From: Colocasia esculenta | Lineage: Eukaryota > Streptophyta > Magnoliopsida > Alismatales > Araceae | Assembly: GCA_014218235.1 (NCBI GenBank) | Contig: CM024756.1 | Span: 73,220,152 to 73,284,151, forward strand | Reading direction: 5' to 3' | DNA: 64,000 nt | Shown: positions 1-13,035 of the stretch, in pieces | Position numbering within the stretch: the stretch's first letter is position 1 | Layout: each line of letters starts with the position of its first letter | Notes under the pieces: model-generated | Told to the model about the DNA's origin: nothing | Databases searched by the model: none | What the model saw: the letters and a program-made list of their open reading frames with translations, nothing else | Translations under genes and position numbers: made by a program

Positions 1-1614
1 ATCACATATTTTCATTCACTTATATGCACAATTTAACCCCTTTCACATACACTTTAAATAAGCATACATATCTCAGGTTACATAACTTAACACTATTGTT
101 TCACAGTGATAAATTAAACATAACAGTGCCCTAACATGCTGCAAATCACTTGAAATTACATGATTTAACTCACACATACTTAACATGGCTTAAATACCCT
201 TGTTAAAGCAAACAGTACCCACAGGTGTCAAAACAATATCAAATTTTAACCACAGACTTCATATAGGTAATATGTCACATGTCTAATTTTTCAGATTTTT
301 TGCAACTATAAAACTAATTTTTTTTTACAATTTAAACAAATTCTATGCAATTTAGGAAGATATTCACTTTAACATGGTATATAGCAAAACAGTCAGTTCT
401 AACAGTTCTAAAATATGTAAACACTAATCCTAAGATCATGAAAATTCTATGAAGCCTTAACATGCAGTAAATCTATTTATTCAAGAATTAACCCTGTCAT
501 ACCATGCATAATTCATCATGATAGATTATATTAAATAAAATCATATTCATAAATTCGAAAAAACCTCATGATATGACCTAAACACCATACTTGACCAACC
601 CTAATTTTTACAGCATGTACAGACAACCAGAAGTTCAAAATCACAGCACAGAGATCAAGACCACAGTTCTGAAAAACCTGAAGAACTTGGCGGCAAGGGT
701 CTTGCCGTCAACATGGGTTAACGGCACACTATGTTGCCCCATCAACTCAGGAACTTGGTGGCAACAAGGTTGCCGTCAACCTCCTGTCTGCAGAAAGTGC
801 AAATTGAACTCATATAAAAGAGATAATTGGGGGTTCCTGGACATGAATTAAAATCCTTAAAAATACTCTACCCTAGGGAACATGTCTAGGGATGATACCC
901 CTCGATTACTTGCCTGGAATAAAATCTCTAAAGGGTTCAATTTGTCGAAGAAGCCCTCCTCGGCCAAGGCAAGAAGGTGCAGATCTCCCCCTCCAAACCC
1001 GGTCTTCCTGCTTGTGTAGATGGTCCTCTGGAGTCGGGGAAGATTCTTCAATAGCAGGAGCACCTCCCAGTCGAAGTAGATCACCGAAAGAAGCTCTCAA
1101 TCGCCAGATCAAGCTTTGCAAATGTCTGGTTTTCTCACAAACGAACCCTAGGTTTTCCTCTGAGCCAAAGGACCTAATCTGGCCGAAAACTTTAAGTTTT
1201 ATTGGGCTATGAGTCGGGGTGCGCCTAGGATTAGGTTTTCCTACCATTGGGATGAGTTTCCTAATTAGAACCCTGAGAAAACGCTTCCGTTTCAGATCTG
1301 GAATCCCAGACATAAACGGAGAAGTAAACGGTCACTTTGTTGCCGTTAACAGGAAGTAAACGTCCATCGATCTGGACGTCTATATCCCCCGACCATACAG
1401 TCAACGGCACACAGGTTGCCATCAACTTGATGTTTACGTCAGGTGATGTTGACGTCAACCAGGGATTTCAGACAAAACCTAAAATGCATCAAACCAACAT
1501 ATATCTATACAAAATAAATAAATACAACATGCACAAAATTAAATAAACATACTATGTACATAAACAAGTAAATACCATATGCACATAATATGAACAAAAT
1601 TCAAGGGCGTTACA
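1..1614 (-). mobile_element. Ty3/gypsy LTR, Tekay-like relative of element C (partial)
   Basis: Read on the minus strand this begins at 1614 with TGTAACGCCCTTGAATTTTG, close to the TGTAAGGCCCTTGAATTTTA start of the element C LTRs at 27390 and 48913. The shared order continues: short inverted GTTGACG/CGTCAAC motifs, a leader segment with AACCTAGGGTT and GATCTGGCGATTG (about 900-1170), then the GTCCAGGAACCCCC block (about 840). It is clearly diverged from element C, so a different subfamily or an older copy. It runs off the left window edge. No polypurine tract borders position 1615, so it is a 5' LTR whose body lies to the left, or a solo LTR. Short reading frames inside it are not genes. Confidence 0.8.
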
Positions 1615-2049
1615 ATAGAAGTGTCCATTCTGTCACCATATAAATCACATGAAGACTTGTTATAAGAATGGCAAAACCGTAAAGTGCTTTCTCCAAGAGA
1701 ATTGTGACCCATGACTAAGTAAGTCATAGACAAACTTCTGTTCACAAGCAAAGCGTTAGAAGACTTACCATGAAAATAGTAATTAGTCAAAAAGTCATCT
1801 TATATGAGGATATCTTTGAAAGCTTTTGTAACAAATAGTGGGAAATTTGAAATGTACTTCTTTTGAAAATTGGTTTGAAAAGTATTGCGCGCAAGGTTAT
1901 GTTTATATCAAAGATTTATCAATAGAGCAATCAAAATAATTTCAACCATAATCAATAAAGTTATTGCACAGATAATTGTTAGAGTATTTGAAACTAATAT
2001 ATCTAAAATTGTAATTGATAATATAATGCCAATCAATGTTAAGACACAG
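1615..2049. other. Unassigned AT-rich segment
   Basis: No coding region, RNA gene or recognisable LTR boundary is visible. It lies between two minus-strand LTR pieces and may be the old insertion target or a decayed LTR end. Confidence 0.4.
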
Positions 2050-3070
2050 TCGATGTTTAAAGAGTAATCACTGATAAGACACAGTCAATGTTTGAAAGAT
2101 AATTGATGTTTAAGCAAAGTAATTGATGTTTAAAACAAAGTAATTGATGTTATTTTATACCGTAATAGATGTTTAAGAGAGAGGTAATCGATATGTCAAG
2201 GAAACAACATAAATAATCGAAGTGAAATATATAATGGCCCAAAATATAACGTTATCGGTCGAAGTGAAACTTCGGATATGACGAAGTGTAACATCGGATA
2301 TGACGAAGTGAACTTTGTATATGACGAAGTAAACTTCGGATATGACGAAGTGGACTTCGTATAAAATAAATCATAATTTTGTCGATTGTAGTGAATCTTC
2401 GTATAAGACTTCAGATATGACGAAGTGGAACTTCGTATATGACGAAGTGGAACATCATATAAAACAGTTCAAAACACCGTCAGTTGAAGTGAGACTTTGG
2501 ATATGACGAAGTTAACTTCGTATATGACGAAGTGAACTTCGTATATGACGAAGTGGACTTCGTATAGAATGAAAAACAACGTAGTCGGTCGAAGCTTTAA
2601 CCCGCGGGCGGTTGAGGTGGACTTTGTATATAACTTCAGATATGACGAAGTAGGACTTCAACTGATCACGACCAAAATATGCATGACGAAGTGCCAACTT
2701 CAGATATGATGAAGTGGACTTCGGATATGACGAAGCTAGCTTCGTATATGATGAAGTATAGCTTTGACTGATGAAGACCAAAAACATGCATGACTTCAGA
2801 TATAAGATGAACCTTGACTTCGATTGAAACAATGAAAAGATTATCATTGATGAAACACATGCACTTATGAATGAGAACAAGACTTACAAGCAATTGAACA
2901 CCATCTAGAGAATTTGGAAATACTCAGAATACTTACAATGGTGATCCTTGTATAATTTGTTTCCTTTATGTCTCGTCTTGACAGACTTAACCAAAGTGAT
3001 ATTAAGAAAAATATACATGGTTTATAAAAGTATTCCTGATAAGTTTTGTTATCACCAAAATATATAATCA
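2050..3070 (-). mobile_element. Sirevirus LTR fragment, element A family
   Basis: On the minus strand this begins near 3065 with a TTTTGGTGATAACAAAAC block, as in the start of the element A LTR at 8111. It continues with the same cluster of CTTCGTCATATCCGAAG-type motifs and then the ACATCGATTACTTT-type motifs, in the same order as in 8111-8900. It is truncated at both ends and points opposite to the gag sequence that follows. The junction with gag lies at about 3070-3090. Confidence 0.75.
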
Positions 3071-3095
3071 TGGAGATAAAGAAGTCAACAACAGT

Positions 3096-4408
3096 AAGAA
3101 AAATTCTTAGATCATTAACTTACTTTTAGACTCCCAAAGTCACTGCTATTGAAGAGGCGCATGATCTTACTGAACTTCCTATTGATAAACTAATTGGCTC
3201 TCTCATGGCTCATGAGATTTACATGGAAATATTTTCTAAAAGCTCTTCAAAAAAGAAATTGCCAAATGATTTGAAGGTTGCAGATTCCTCTTCATCATCC
3301 TCTGATGACTCAACAGAAAAATCTGAAGACAGTGATGATGAAGCTATGCTATCAAGAAAACTTCAAAGGATCCTTGCCAAGAAAAATAAGCTTGGCTCAA
3401 AGAGATACTTCAAAAGGGAAAAGAAGAAGGAGCCAACATGCTATGAATGCAACCAGCTAGGACATTACAAATTAGAATGTCCTAAGCTCAAAAAGAAAGA
3501 TCAGGTTGATAAGCATGAGAAAAAGAAAGGCAAAGAAAGAAAGTTTAGAAAATACAAGAAGAAAGCAATGGCCGTAGCATGGGACAATGAGGAAGTGACA
3601 AGCTCAGAAACTTCAAATTCAGAATTAGAAGGAGAAGAGCAAGTAAATCTAGCCCTTATGGCAGGACTAGATCAGGTAACCTCTGAAACATCATTTACTT
3701 TATGTTCAGAATCTGATTCAGATAGTTTAGAAGATGCATTTAATAAATTGTATGATAAATATAACACTATAATTAAACAAATGAAAGTAGTTAAAATAAA
3801 TCTGATAAACCAAAAAAAATTCAACACCTTTTTAAAAAATAAAGTAGAAAGATTAGGACAACACTTATCAGAAACTAATAGAATAAATGAATTGTTATGT
3901 GAGGAATTAAAGACTAAAATGGTAAATTTAAAGAACTCGAAACAAATCTAAATGAATTGAAAATTGAAGAAAAATTGAGAGAAGAAAATGATTACTTAAG
4001 AGCATTCTTAGATAAATTAATTAATTGTAAAACATCCTTAGTTGTAAAACTAAAAGGTGCTAGAACAGGTAAAAAGAAGTATGGAGTAGGATATACACCT
4101 CCAATAAATGTAGAAAAAATTGTGTATCCTGAAAAATACCCAACCCCTAAGTTTGTAGAGAAAAAGTAATTAAAAATCTTAAAAATGTTAATCATTATGT
4201 TTACAAACAGAAACTTAAAGCAAATAACACTACAAATTCAAAGCATGCATATGATTTATGTTGTAGTCACTGCAATCAATAAGGACACACAGTTAGCACC
4301 TGCACCACTAGACACTTGCGCTAGATTCCAAAAACTAACCATCAAAGACCCAAGACAATTTGGGTATCAAAAGTCTCAACTTAATTATGTTTGCAGGGCG
4401 CCTGAGAG
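3096..4408 (+). pseudogene. gag: Element A gag (partial, frameshifted)
   Basis: Gag coats the retrotransposon RNA in cytoplasmic particles. The copia-type gag domain is present only from its last part (TPKVTAIEEAHDL-like, about 3130). The best open stretch is 3205-3951 (248 codons): a Ser/Asp/Glu-rich linker, a CCHC zinc knuckle (about 3439-3481), a Lys-rich tract and a predicted coiled coil. The frame then shifts to 3957-4169. A second CCHC (CCSHCNQ, near 4260) is broken by a stop. The same module order is seen in the gags of B and E. The start is lost, so the first methionine at 3205 is not the native start. Confidence 0.8.
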
Positions 4409-4409
4409 C

Positions 4410-5660
4410 GTCTGAATGGTTTTTAGATAGTGGGTGCTCAAGGCATATGACAGAAGACAAAAAAATATTCACAAGTTTTAGAAATGAAGTTGCTCAAGAT
4501 AATGGAAAAGGAAAAGTGATAGGCTGTGGAATAGTAGGAACAAAAGAAAATGATTTAATATAAGATGTTATATGCATTGAAGGATTAAAGCATAACCTCA
4601 TTAGTATCAGTCAGTTATGTGATAAAGGTCAATTGGTAAAATTTCATAACGACAAGTGTGTTATTCAAAAGAATAGAAAAACAATCTTTGAAGCTCTAAG
4701 AGTTAAGAATATGTACACTTTACAACATGAAGAACTGAAAGAAGTCAACTTGTGCCTTGCAACTAGGAAGAATGAAGAGACAGACTTATGGCATAGAAGA
4801 CTAGGACATGTAAGCACTTCAGTGATTAAGAAATTAATCAAGCGTGATTTAGTTGAAGGTCTTCCAAAGCTGAAATTGAAGAAATCTAGAATCTATAAAA
4901 CTTGTGCAAAAGGAAAGCAAACCAAGATATCATTTTAGTCCAAGACATTGGTAACAACCTCCAAACCATTGGAACTAATTTACATGGATTTGTTTTGACC
5001 TATAAGAACAGTAAATCTTGGAGGAAAAGTTTCTGACTATGTAATTGTGGATGACTATTCAAGATGCACTTGGGTATCATTTTTGGAAGCCAATCAGAAA
5101 CCTTTTCAGCCTTTCTGAAGTTCAGCAAACTTGTACAGAAAAATCAAAAACATTAAATAATCAGTATCAGATCTGATTATGGTGGAGAATTCAGGAATGA
5201 AGAGTTTGTCAAATTCTGTGAAGAAAATTACATAGAACACAATTTCTCTACACCAAGAACACCTCAGTAGATTGGAGTACCAGAAAGGAAGAACAGAACA
5301 CTGTTTGACATGGCTAGAACAATGCTTACAGAATACAATCTACCAAAATACTATTGGGCAGAAGCAGTCAACACAGCTTGCTACATCATCAATAGGTGTA
5401 TGATCAGACCAATTTTGAAGAAGACACCCTATGTGCTATACAAGGAGAAAAAACCAAACATCAGTCACCTTTGACCTTTTGGTTGTAAGTGTTTCATTTT
5501 GAATAATGGTAAAGATAATATAGGTAAATTAGATGCTAAAAGTGATGAAGGTTTTCCATTAGGGTATATTTCAAAACCTAGAGGATATAAAGTGTTTAAC
5601 AAAAGAACTTTAACTATATAACAGTTTGTTCATATTTTGTTTGATGAAGCTAACCCTTCT
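4410..5660 (+). pseudogene. Element A protease and integrase (decayed)
   Basis: The aspartic protease is marked by WFLDSGCSRHMT (about 4420). The pre-integrase zinc-binding part follows as LWHRRLGHVS (about 4788), then the integrase core. The first catalytic Asp lies in YMDLF, but the next codon is a stop (about 4994). The second lies in RSDYGGEF, where the usual His is Tyr. The catalytic Glu is in PERKNRTL (about 5280). Several other stops and shifts show that it is dead. Confidence 0.8.
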
Positions 5661-5689
5661 ATTAAGTGAATAGAAGAAGAAGAAGATGT

Positions 5690-7497
5690 TGTTGAAGAAT
5701 TGTGCAGGGATCTGGAACAAGCTTCTTTTGAAGAAAAAGGTGAAGACAAGGAAGATCCTCCACTAGAAGAACTACAACAACAACAAGAAGCACATGAAGA
5801 ACTTCCTAGAGAACTGAGGTATCACAGAGATCATCTAAGAGAAAATATAATAGGTGATCCTCAAGATAGGGTAGGAACTAGAGGTATGGCTATTCCTTGT
5901 GATTACAATGTATTTGTTTCTCAGATTGAGCCTAGGACAATCAATGATGCACTAGGAGATGAATCTTAGATCCTAGTCATGCAAGATGAACTTAACCAGT
6001 TCCAACACAACAAGGTCAGGACACTTGTACCTAGACCTTCTGACCATTCAGTTATTGAGACCAGGTGGGTCTTCATAAACAAAATGGATGAATCAGGGGT
6101 AATCACTAGGAACAAGACTAGACTGGTAGCATAAGGATATTTCCAAGAGGAAGGCATTGATTTCGATGAAACAAATGCTCTAATTGCTAGATAAGAGGCA
6201 ATCAGAATTTTATTAGCATATGCATGTTCTCTTAATATCAATTTGTATCAAATGGATGTTAAAAGTGCTTTTTGAATGGTTTCATAAAAGAAGAAGTGTA
6301 TGTTGAACAACCACCTGGCTTTGAAGATATTAATATCAAAATCATGTTTTTCGATTAAAGAAGGCACTATATGATCTGAAACAAGCTCCAAGAGCTTGGT
6401 ATGAGAGACTAAGTGCTTATCTTCTGTCACATGGTTTTTCAAGAGGTAAAGTAGATAGCACTCTATTTATTAAGAATTTTTCTGAAGGGATCCTAATTGT
6501 ACAAATATATGTTGATGATATTATCTTTGGTTCTACTAATGAATCACTTAGCAAATTCTTTGAAAACCTTATGCAAAATGAGTTTGAAATGAGCATGATG
6601 GGTGAGCTTAATTACTTTCTTGACTTGAAAATCAAGTAGACTAAGGAAGAAACTCACATTTGTCAAAGCAAATATATTTCATATTTGCTTTCTAAGTATG
6701 GCTTTGACAAGTGTAAGCCTTTAGGAACTCCCATGAGCCCAAGAATAAAAATAGATAGTGATCAAATTGACAAGAAAGTAGATCAAAAGATCTATAGAGA
6801 TATAATTAGGTCATTACTCTATCTTACTGCTAGTAGACCAGACATAATATTCAGTGTATGTTTGTGTGCCAGATTTCAGGCTGATCCTAGAGAATCTCAT
6901 ATTAATGTTGTTAAAAGAATTTTTAGATATCTTATTAATATAAGTAAATTGAGTTTATGGTATCCTAGATGTTCTGAATTTAAATTGCTTGGATATAGTG
7001 ATGCTGACTATGCTTGATGCAAAATAGATAGAAAAAGAATCAGTGGTACTTGTCAATTTCTTGCAGGATGCTTAATTTCTTGGTCTTTCAGAAAATAAAA
7101 CTCAGTAGCATTGTCCACAACAGAAGCAGAATACATTGCAGCTGGAAGCTGCTGCACCCAACTGTTGTGGATCAAACATCAACTGGAAGACTATGGTCAC
7201 AAATTGCAAGAAATTCCAATGCTGTGTGATAACACAAGCGCAATTAATCTGACCAAGCATCCAATCCAACATTCAAGAACCAACGCGCAATTAATCTGAC
7301 CAAGCATCCAATCCAACATTCAAGAACCAAGCACATTGAGGTCAGACATCATTTTATCAAGGACAATGTAAGTAATGGTGATATTTTACTTGAATTTGCT
7401 ACTACAGATAATCAATTAGCATATATTTTTACTTAACCTCTTCCTGAAGATAGATTTACTTCAATTAGAAGAGAAATAGGGATGTGCAACCCAGAAT
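5690..7497 (+). pseudogene. Element A reverse transcriptase and RNase H (decayed)
   Basis: Ty1/copia RT is recognisable from about 5990, with the catalytic YVDDIIFG at about 6508-6531. RNase H contains ALSTTEAEYIAAGSC (about 7106) and the CDNTSAINL block (about 7219). In-frame stops occur in RT at about 6133, 6192 and 6638 and in RNase H near 7015 and 7098. A 47-bp tandem duplication at 7238-7331 adds a frameshift. The upstream part (5700-5969) is the usual acidic spacer between IN and RT. Confidence 0.85.
7238..7331 (+). repeat. 47-bp tandem duplication inside element A RNase H
   Basis: Two adjacent copies, 7238-7284 and 7285-7331, start with GCGCAATTAATCTGACCAAG and end with TTCAAGAACCAA. 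The unit length is not a multiple of three, so it disrupts the RNase H frame. Confidence 0.9.
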
Positions 7498-8110
7498 AAA
7501 TTACTGCTTATTTCTATACTTTGATTAACTATCTTTTATTAAAAGAATTACATGATGACTGTATGCTGGAAGCACCTACTCTAGGGGAGCAACAAGAAGC
7601 TCAGGTTGAGAGGGAGCCTCAAAGTTTCTCAAAGAGGACATCGCTGAGGAAGAAGTAGTCACATATGTGTTTAACTTCTTAAATGTCCTTTAACAGTACC
7701 ACTAAGAAATTTATTGCAAGTATCTTTTTATGAATAAATGCAAGGAGACAGGTCAACACACATAGGAGACAGGTCGACACAACTGTCGACAGATAAATGC
7801 CAAAGTAGTCGACAGATCAGAAAGAACCCATGAAGATCTGACAAGCATCAACTGAGGGGGAGCCTCACATCAAGGGGGAGCAAGTACAAATGGGAAATGA
7901 TAATTCATGACACATATTGTTGAACCCCTCTCCTTCAAACCCACAGCTGATTGGTAAGAAGTCTCTACAAAAGAGGTGAAAGCAAAATGGTAAAATCCTT
8001 CCTTTTTAATTTTTGACAAAAAGGGGGAGAGTATTTTATGTTATGAATTTTCTGTATTGAATATTTGTAGAAACTTCACATGAGTTTTATCATCACCAAA
8101 AGGGGGAGAT
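7498..8110 (+). promoter_or_regulatory. Element A 3' noncoding region with repeated polypurine tracts
   Basis: No coding sequence. Four GGGGGAG-type purine runs lie at about 7855, 7872, 8019 and 8098-8110; the last (AAAAGGGGGAGAT) abuts the 3' LTR and is the plus-strand primer site. One CTGTCGACAG palindrome with a nearby GTCGACAGATC lies at about 7780-7820. An internal TGTTGAACCCCTC at about 7919 mimics the LTR start. Multiplied polypurine tracts are a known Sirevirus trait. Confidence 0.75.
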
Positions 8111-10497
8111 TGTTGAACCACTCCTATATTTTATCCTTTTATTTTGGTGATAACAAAACCCATGTTCAACTTAAAATATCATTAATATATTTTATATCAT
8201 GTTTCTCCCATGAATACAATATATTCTTGCATTATCATTATAGATTTACAATGAGTTTCAACTTCGTCATGCATGTTTTGATCATGTTCAGTCGAAGCTA
8301 GCTTCGTCATATCCGAAGCTACACTTCGCCATATCCGAAGTTCATTTCGTTACATACGAAGTTGGCACTTCATCATGCATGCATTATAATATATAACCAT
8401 TACAGTCAGTTGGTGTCAACACACTAAGCCTAAGTGTTGACACTATCAACTTTCATTAAAGAAATTTTTCTAAGTACACATTGTATACATATATATATCA
8501 TGTTGACTCCGACTCCCCTGAAGTCGAAGTCTCACTTCGACTTCCAGACAGTCGAAGTCCACATCGATTATAGTTAACTTAAACACCAATTCTCAGTCCA
8601 TATAGATTACTGTTTTAATATCACATCGATTACTATTTTATCCACATTGATTATAGTTAACTTAAACACTGATTCTAAGTCCACATCGATTATTGTTTAA
8701 AGTTTACATGGATTATCTTAAAACATCAATTACTTTGAAACATCGATTGCATTACATTGAAACATCGATTGTCTTTTCACTTAAACATCGATTACTGTAG
8801 AACATCGATTATCTCAAACATCAATTGTCTTTTACAATGATTACCTTTCACTCAAACATCGATTGCTTCTATATCTCACATTGATTACTATTATTTTGAT
8901 TGTTCTCACTCCGACTCTTTGAAAGTCGAAGTATAACATCAACTTTCTTGATCATCTATACTTAGATGTTTTAAGTATCTGTTATTATTTTTCAGAAATG
9001 TTAATGTATTCTTAGTGCGATTAATGTTCTAATCATTATGGAATTATTTAATGAACAACAAATGAACACATGATGTACACTGTGACATTCTTTTCTCTAT
9101 TCTTTTGTTATCAAGTTCAAATGATTTAGCGAGAAAATTTGACTGTAATGTATTCAAATTTAAATTTTCATTTCCATTATCTTGAAACTTGAAAGATTTG
9201 TATATCTGCTCTCTCACTCACTATTAGACATACAGTTCATACTTTGCATAATAGATGGTCTATAGAAAATGCGGTGGTAGGTATAAGCAGTATGGTTTAT
9301 CTGTTAGAACTCACCTACCACATCTCACTTTTTGTCAAGACTCCACGTTTTGAGGAGAAACTTTTTACATGACCCATACAACACCTGTCTGTCTTTAAAT
9401 GCACTGTACATCTGTCTGAATCCTTTCTGTTTTACATATTTTCTAGTATCTCATCGACCTCCGAAAGAATGGAGGTATATATGTTTTTCTCTTGACCATG
9501 GAGATACTTAGCAACTTACAGAAGCATGATAGCTATCTTTCAATCATGGTCATGGAGCTTGCAGACATTTATTGAAGCTATCAAATGGAGCCATGAAGCT
9601 ATATGCATAGCCTAAAGCCGTTGAGACTCAAGGGCTGAAGACCTGATGATGGACATCTCAGTTGTCTCAAGTCTCATGACCCAACATTCAGATTCAAACG
9701 ACTATTTTCTAATAGCCACTTTCAAATGAGAAATTACTGAAGCATATATATGAAGTTGATGTTATGAAAGATAGAGATAAGACCACGAACAATACAAGAG
9801 CAAACAGTGAGACATATGTGAGTGCTTACAGCTACACAAAGAGAAAAGTCTCCATATACATAAAAGAGAGAGACGCACAAGATCTGAAGAGAGCCAACAG
9901 ACTCAAGCTTCAACTTCTTGGTCTCTTGCTTTCAAGTGTTCTTGGGTGGCATTTGTACTTCTAGATTCTCTCAGTCCACCATCCTTGAGTCAGAAGAGTT
10001 AGAGCTCTCAATCTCATTTGTAATCTCTTTCTGATCGTTTGTGTTTGCTCATCCTTCAGAGCAGACACACCAGTGTTCATTTCTATGTAAGAAACCAGCA
10101 GGGGGTTTGTTCCCTGTAGTGTCCCTCTGTGAAGGGAAGACCTACGGTTGTAGGTGGTTGTAATATCCATCTGTGAAGGAAAGACTTGCTTCGGTGCAAG
10201 TGGGTTGTAATATCTGTCAAGTTGATAGAAGACCAAGTATTCTTGGCAGTTAGTGAAAATCCCAATGGATGCTTGGGGACTGGACGTAGGACTCTTGATT
10301 GATAGGAGGTCCGAACCAGGATAAATCCGTTGTGCACTTGTGTGATTGTTTCCGCCAAGTTCTCACTTGTTTCTCACACACCACATTAAGTACTAACAAT
10401 ACCATCTAGTGTGATTTATTTTTAGATAAAATTTAAAAGTGCAAGAAGTCCTATTCACCCCCCTCTAGGACATCTAAAGCGCCATCCCGATCCAACA
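8111..10497 (+). mobile_element. Element A 3' LTR
   Basis: It starts TGTTGAACCACTCC right after the polypurine tract and ends GATCCAACA, giving 2387 bp. Its 5' third holds a cluster of TTCGTCATATCCGAAG motifs (about 8255-8370) and then many ACATCGATTACT-type motifs in both orientations (about 8560-8890). The last 100 bp carry the TTCACCCCCCTCTAGGACAT block, also found in the solo LTR at 28158-30351. Small reading frames inside it are not genes. Confidence 0.9.
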
Positions 10498-12496
10498 CAT
10501 AAAGGTCTAAAATAATTAATTGGAATCATATCTACAGTGTATCAGTCAGGGAGCAACTCTAAAAATTTTCCTAAAGTATTCTGATTTATTATAATTTAAA
10601 CAGGTTGTGATTACATAGATTTTTCTCATGAAAAATTCATATCTTGGTCACATGAACTCATAATAGGCTCAAATTTTAATAACATATTTATGAGAATAAT
10701 CTAAGGTTATAACAATAATTTCAGAGTTTTAAGATTAACATAATAGTAATTATAATTCAATTAATATCATGGATTTTAACAATCTGATTTTAAAAATGAG
10801 TCACAGATGTTGAAAAATCATTAAATTTTATATTTAGGATTCAAACACGGTAGGTATCACGTGGACAACAAATTTTATGATAGAGATATAATCTGTAGTA
10901 AATTTTAAAATAGAAATATAAAAATAGACTTTCAGAATAATAATCATAAAACTAAAATAATAAGCTACAAAAATCTCAATGTTTTAGGCTATGCTTAGAA
11001 CCTTGTTGTACACCTACAGAAAAAGTTTCAAGCAAAGTGGAGAAGAATAAACTTTAATGCATATTTTGAGTTTAAAAATAATCATGGATATCCCAATAAA
11101 GATCAACTTGCAGTTTTAATTAGAACTAGAGTGGTCTCATACGACGTTAATAATTTTAAAACAATTTAGAAATAATTATAACTACAAAATAAAATATAAT
11201 TATGGAAGAATCCCATCATCACTTGCCTTCTAGGAAATATTTTCCCCTCTACATGGATTAAGCTCGAAGACGTCTGCCTACGGCTAGGTGGAATGCACTC
11301 TCAAGTTTCCCACAACATCGACTTCACATCCTCCCAAGTCTACATCGCGTGATTTCAAGGCCAGCACACCACGTAGAGCATCTGGAAGAACACCCTTCTA
11401 TAAGAACTATTGGTCTAAACTTCTCCCTTTCTTTTTAACCCTCTTTCTCTTATGTTGGGTTTTTAAAAGAACGAGGAAGAAAGGATCTGGGTGATGGAAA
11501 TTTCTCGTCCTCTCTATCTATCTCTTCTACTGTGGAAGAAGGATGGGCTTCTCTCCCTCTCTCCTTTCCTAAATTTATAGTGGCCAAGTTACATAAACTC
11601 CAAAGCCAATTTAAACTACCTTGCTAAATGCTAAATTAAACCTTTTTTCTTAAAAGTGAGAACCACCTAGACCATTTACTACTCTTCCCAAGCCATATGG
11701 TTTTGTCACAATCCATATGTTACCCAAGGAAAAACTTAACTCACTTTTTATTAGAACTATATGAGACTAAGCACATTCTTAAAGGCTTTGGATACCACAT
11801 TTTCTCTCCCATGAAAGGGTAACACTTGAAACTTTGAGAAATAACTTTTTCTAATAAATAACCCACTTGTTGTCTTAAAAGAAAGGCTCTTTCTCTCTTC
11901 CAAAACTCCAAGAATCGGAAGTCTCATTGATGGCTAGGGGTTAGATAAAAGAGTTACCAAAAAATGCTTTTAACATTCAATTAACTTTGAGATTTTATTT
12001 TTCTTAATCTATTTAGTTTGGGTCTAAACCATTTAGTAACCAATATTTATTTAATCTCTATCTTTAATTATTAACGAAGCAAAATAAGTACAAATAAGAA
12101 ACTTAACATGACTAGTGTCGTAGGTGTGTGGCACTCGCATATGTTTCATGCACATGTGGAGCATTAAATGCTCAAACACTCTAACCTTTTATTTCTATAT
12201 ATTATATTTATATACTTCTTCTATTTATTATTTTGTTTCTCTATACTTTATAGACATTCTTTGAAACTTTCACTTAATTTCTTTCTAAAAATATTATTCA
12301 CAAAATTTGTAGGTCTAAGACCTCTCCAATGGTTCAAAAATCTAAGCAATGAGAGTTTTTTATAGTAGTTTATAATTATTTATTAAATTTCATATTTTTA
12401 GAATATATATATATATATATATATATTTAAATTCAACTTACAAGTTGGTGTATCGAACTCGGCTGGTTCAAGTTTAAAAATTTACTGGTTATTACA
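10498..12496 (-). mobile_element. Probable gypsy LTR remnant, minus strand
   Basis: Read on the minus strand from 12496 it begins TGTAATAACCAGTAAA, a common gypsy LTR start. A CTATAAATT TATA-like box (about 11573-11581) precedes a CT-rich leader. No polypurine tract or PBS is visible and no second copy exists here, so this is an inference from layout. Element A appears to have inserted at its left end. A short (AT)n run lies at 12403-12427. No gene is supported. Confidence 0.45.
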
Positions 12497-13035
12497 ATTT
12501 TACATTTAAAGATCATGACATGTATGTACTTAACCCTTGTTCTTGTTCTTAATCCATGTTCAACCTATGTTTACATGTCCATATCATGATTTCTTTGCGT
12601 TTAGAAGCAAGTTAGCTTTGTTTTAAAACTTGTTTCATAATGTTTCATGTTTTCTATCACGACATTTAAGTGTTTTACTACTTGTATATCATCCCAAGTT
12701 TGTTCCATGATGAATGCGGTGAATATAGAGTCTGCCATCTAAACATAGTCCCCGTGTTGACTTAGGGTTATCGTGATGGACTTATTGACCACCTTCTGAA
12801 TGCAGGCATTCCCTTGATCGTGTTCAGACTGTGGATCATGAAACCCCAATTTCCCTATAAGTTATGTTTAATTCGTGCTATTTGTACTATTAAGCATCAG
12901 TTAATGTCACAATGCAACAACATAAGATATGTTAATGATTAAATATGGTTTTTATCCTTAAAAATCTTAAGTCTACATGATCTCACTCATATCCCTTAAT
13001 TTCTCTTAAATTATGTTACACTCTCATGTCCTCAA
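12497..13035. other. Unassigned intergenic segment
   Basis: No gene is visible. The text resembles decayed gypsy LTR interior but I could not anchor either end. The last five bases, CTCAA (13031-13035), would be the left TSD of LTR F if F is a complete insertion. Confidence 0.4.

Larger units (their letters stand above)
3085..10497 (+). mobile_element. Element A: degenerate Ty1/copia Sirevirus, 5' truncated
   Basis: Gag, protease, integrase, reverse transcriptase and RNase H follow in Ty1/copia order, then a polypurine-rich 3' noncoding part and a 3' LTR. The 5' LTR, primer-binding site and start of gag are missing. Stops and frameshifts occur in every domain. The SIRE-type gag with a CYECNQLGHYKLEC zinc knuckle, the repeated polypurine tracts and the long LTR place it in Sirevirus. 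The missing 5' part prevents a TSD check. Confidence 0.85.
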
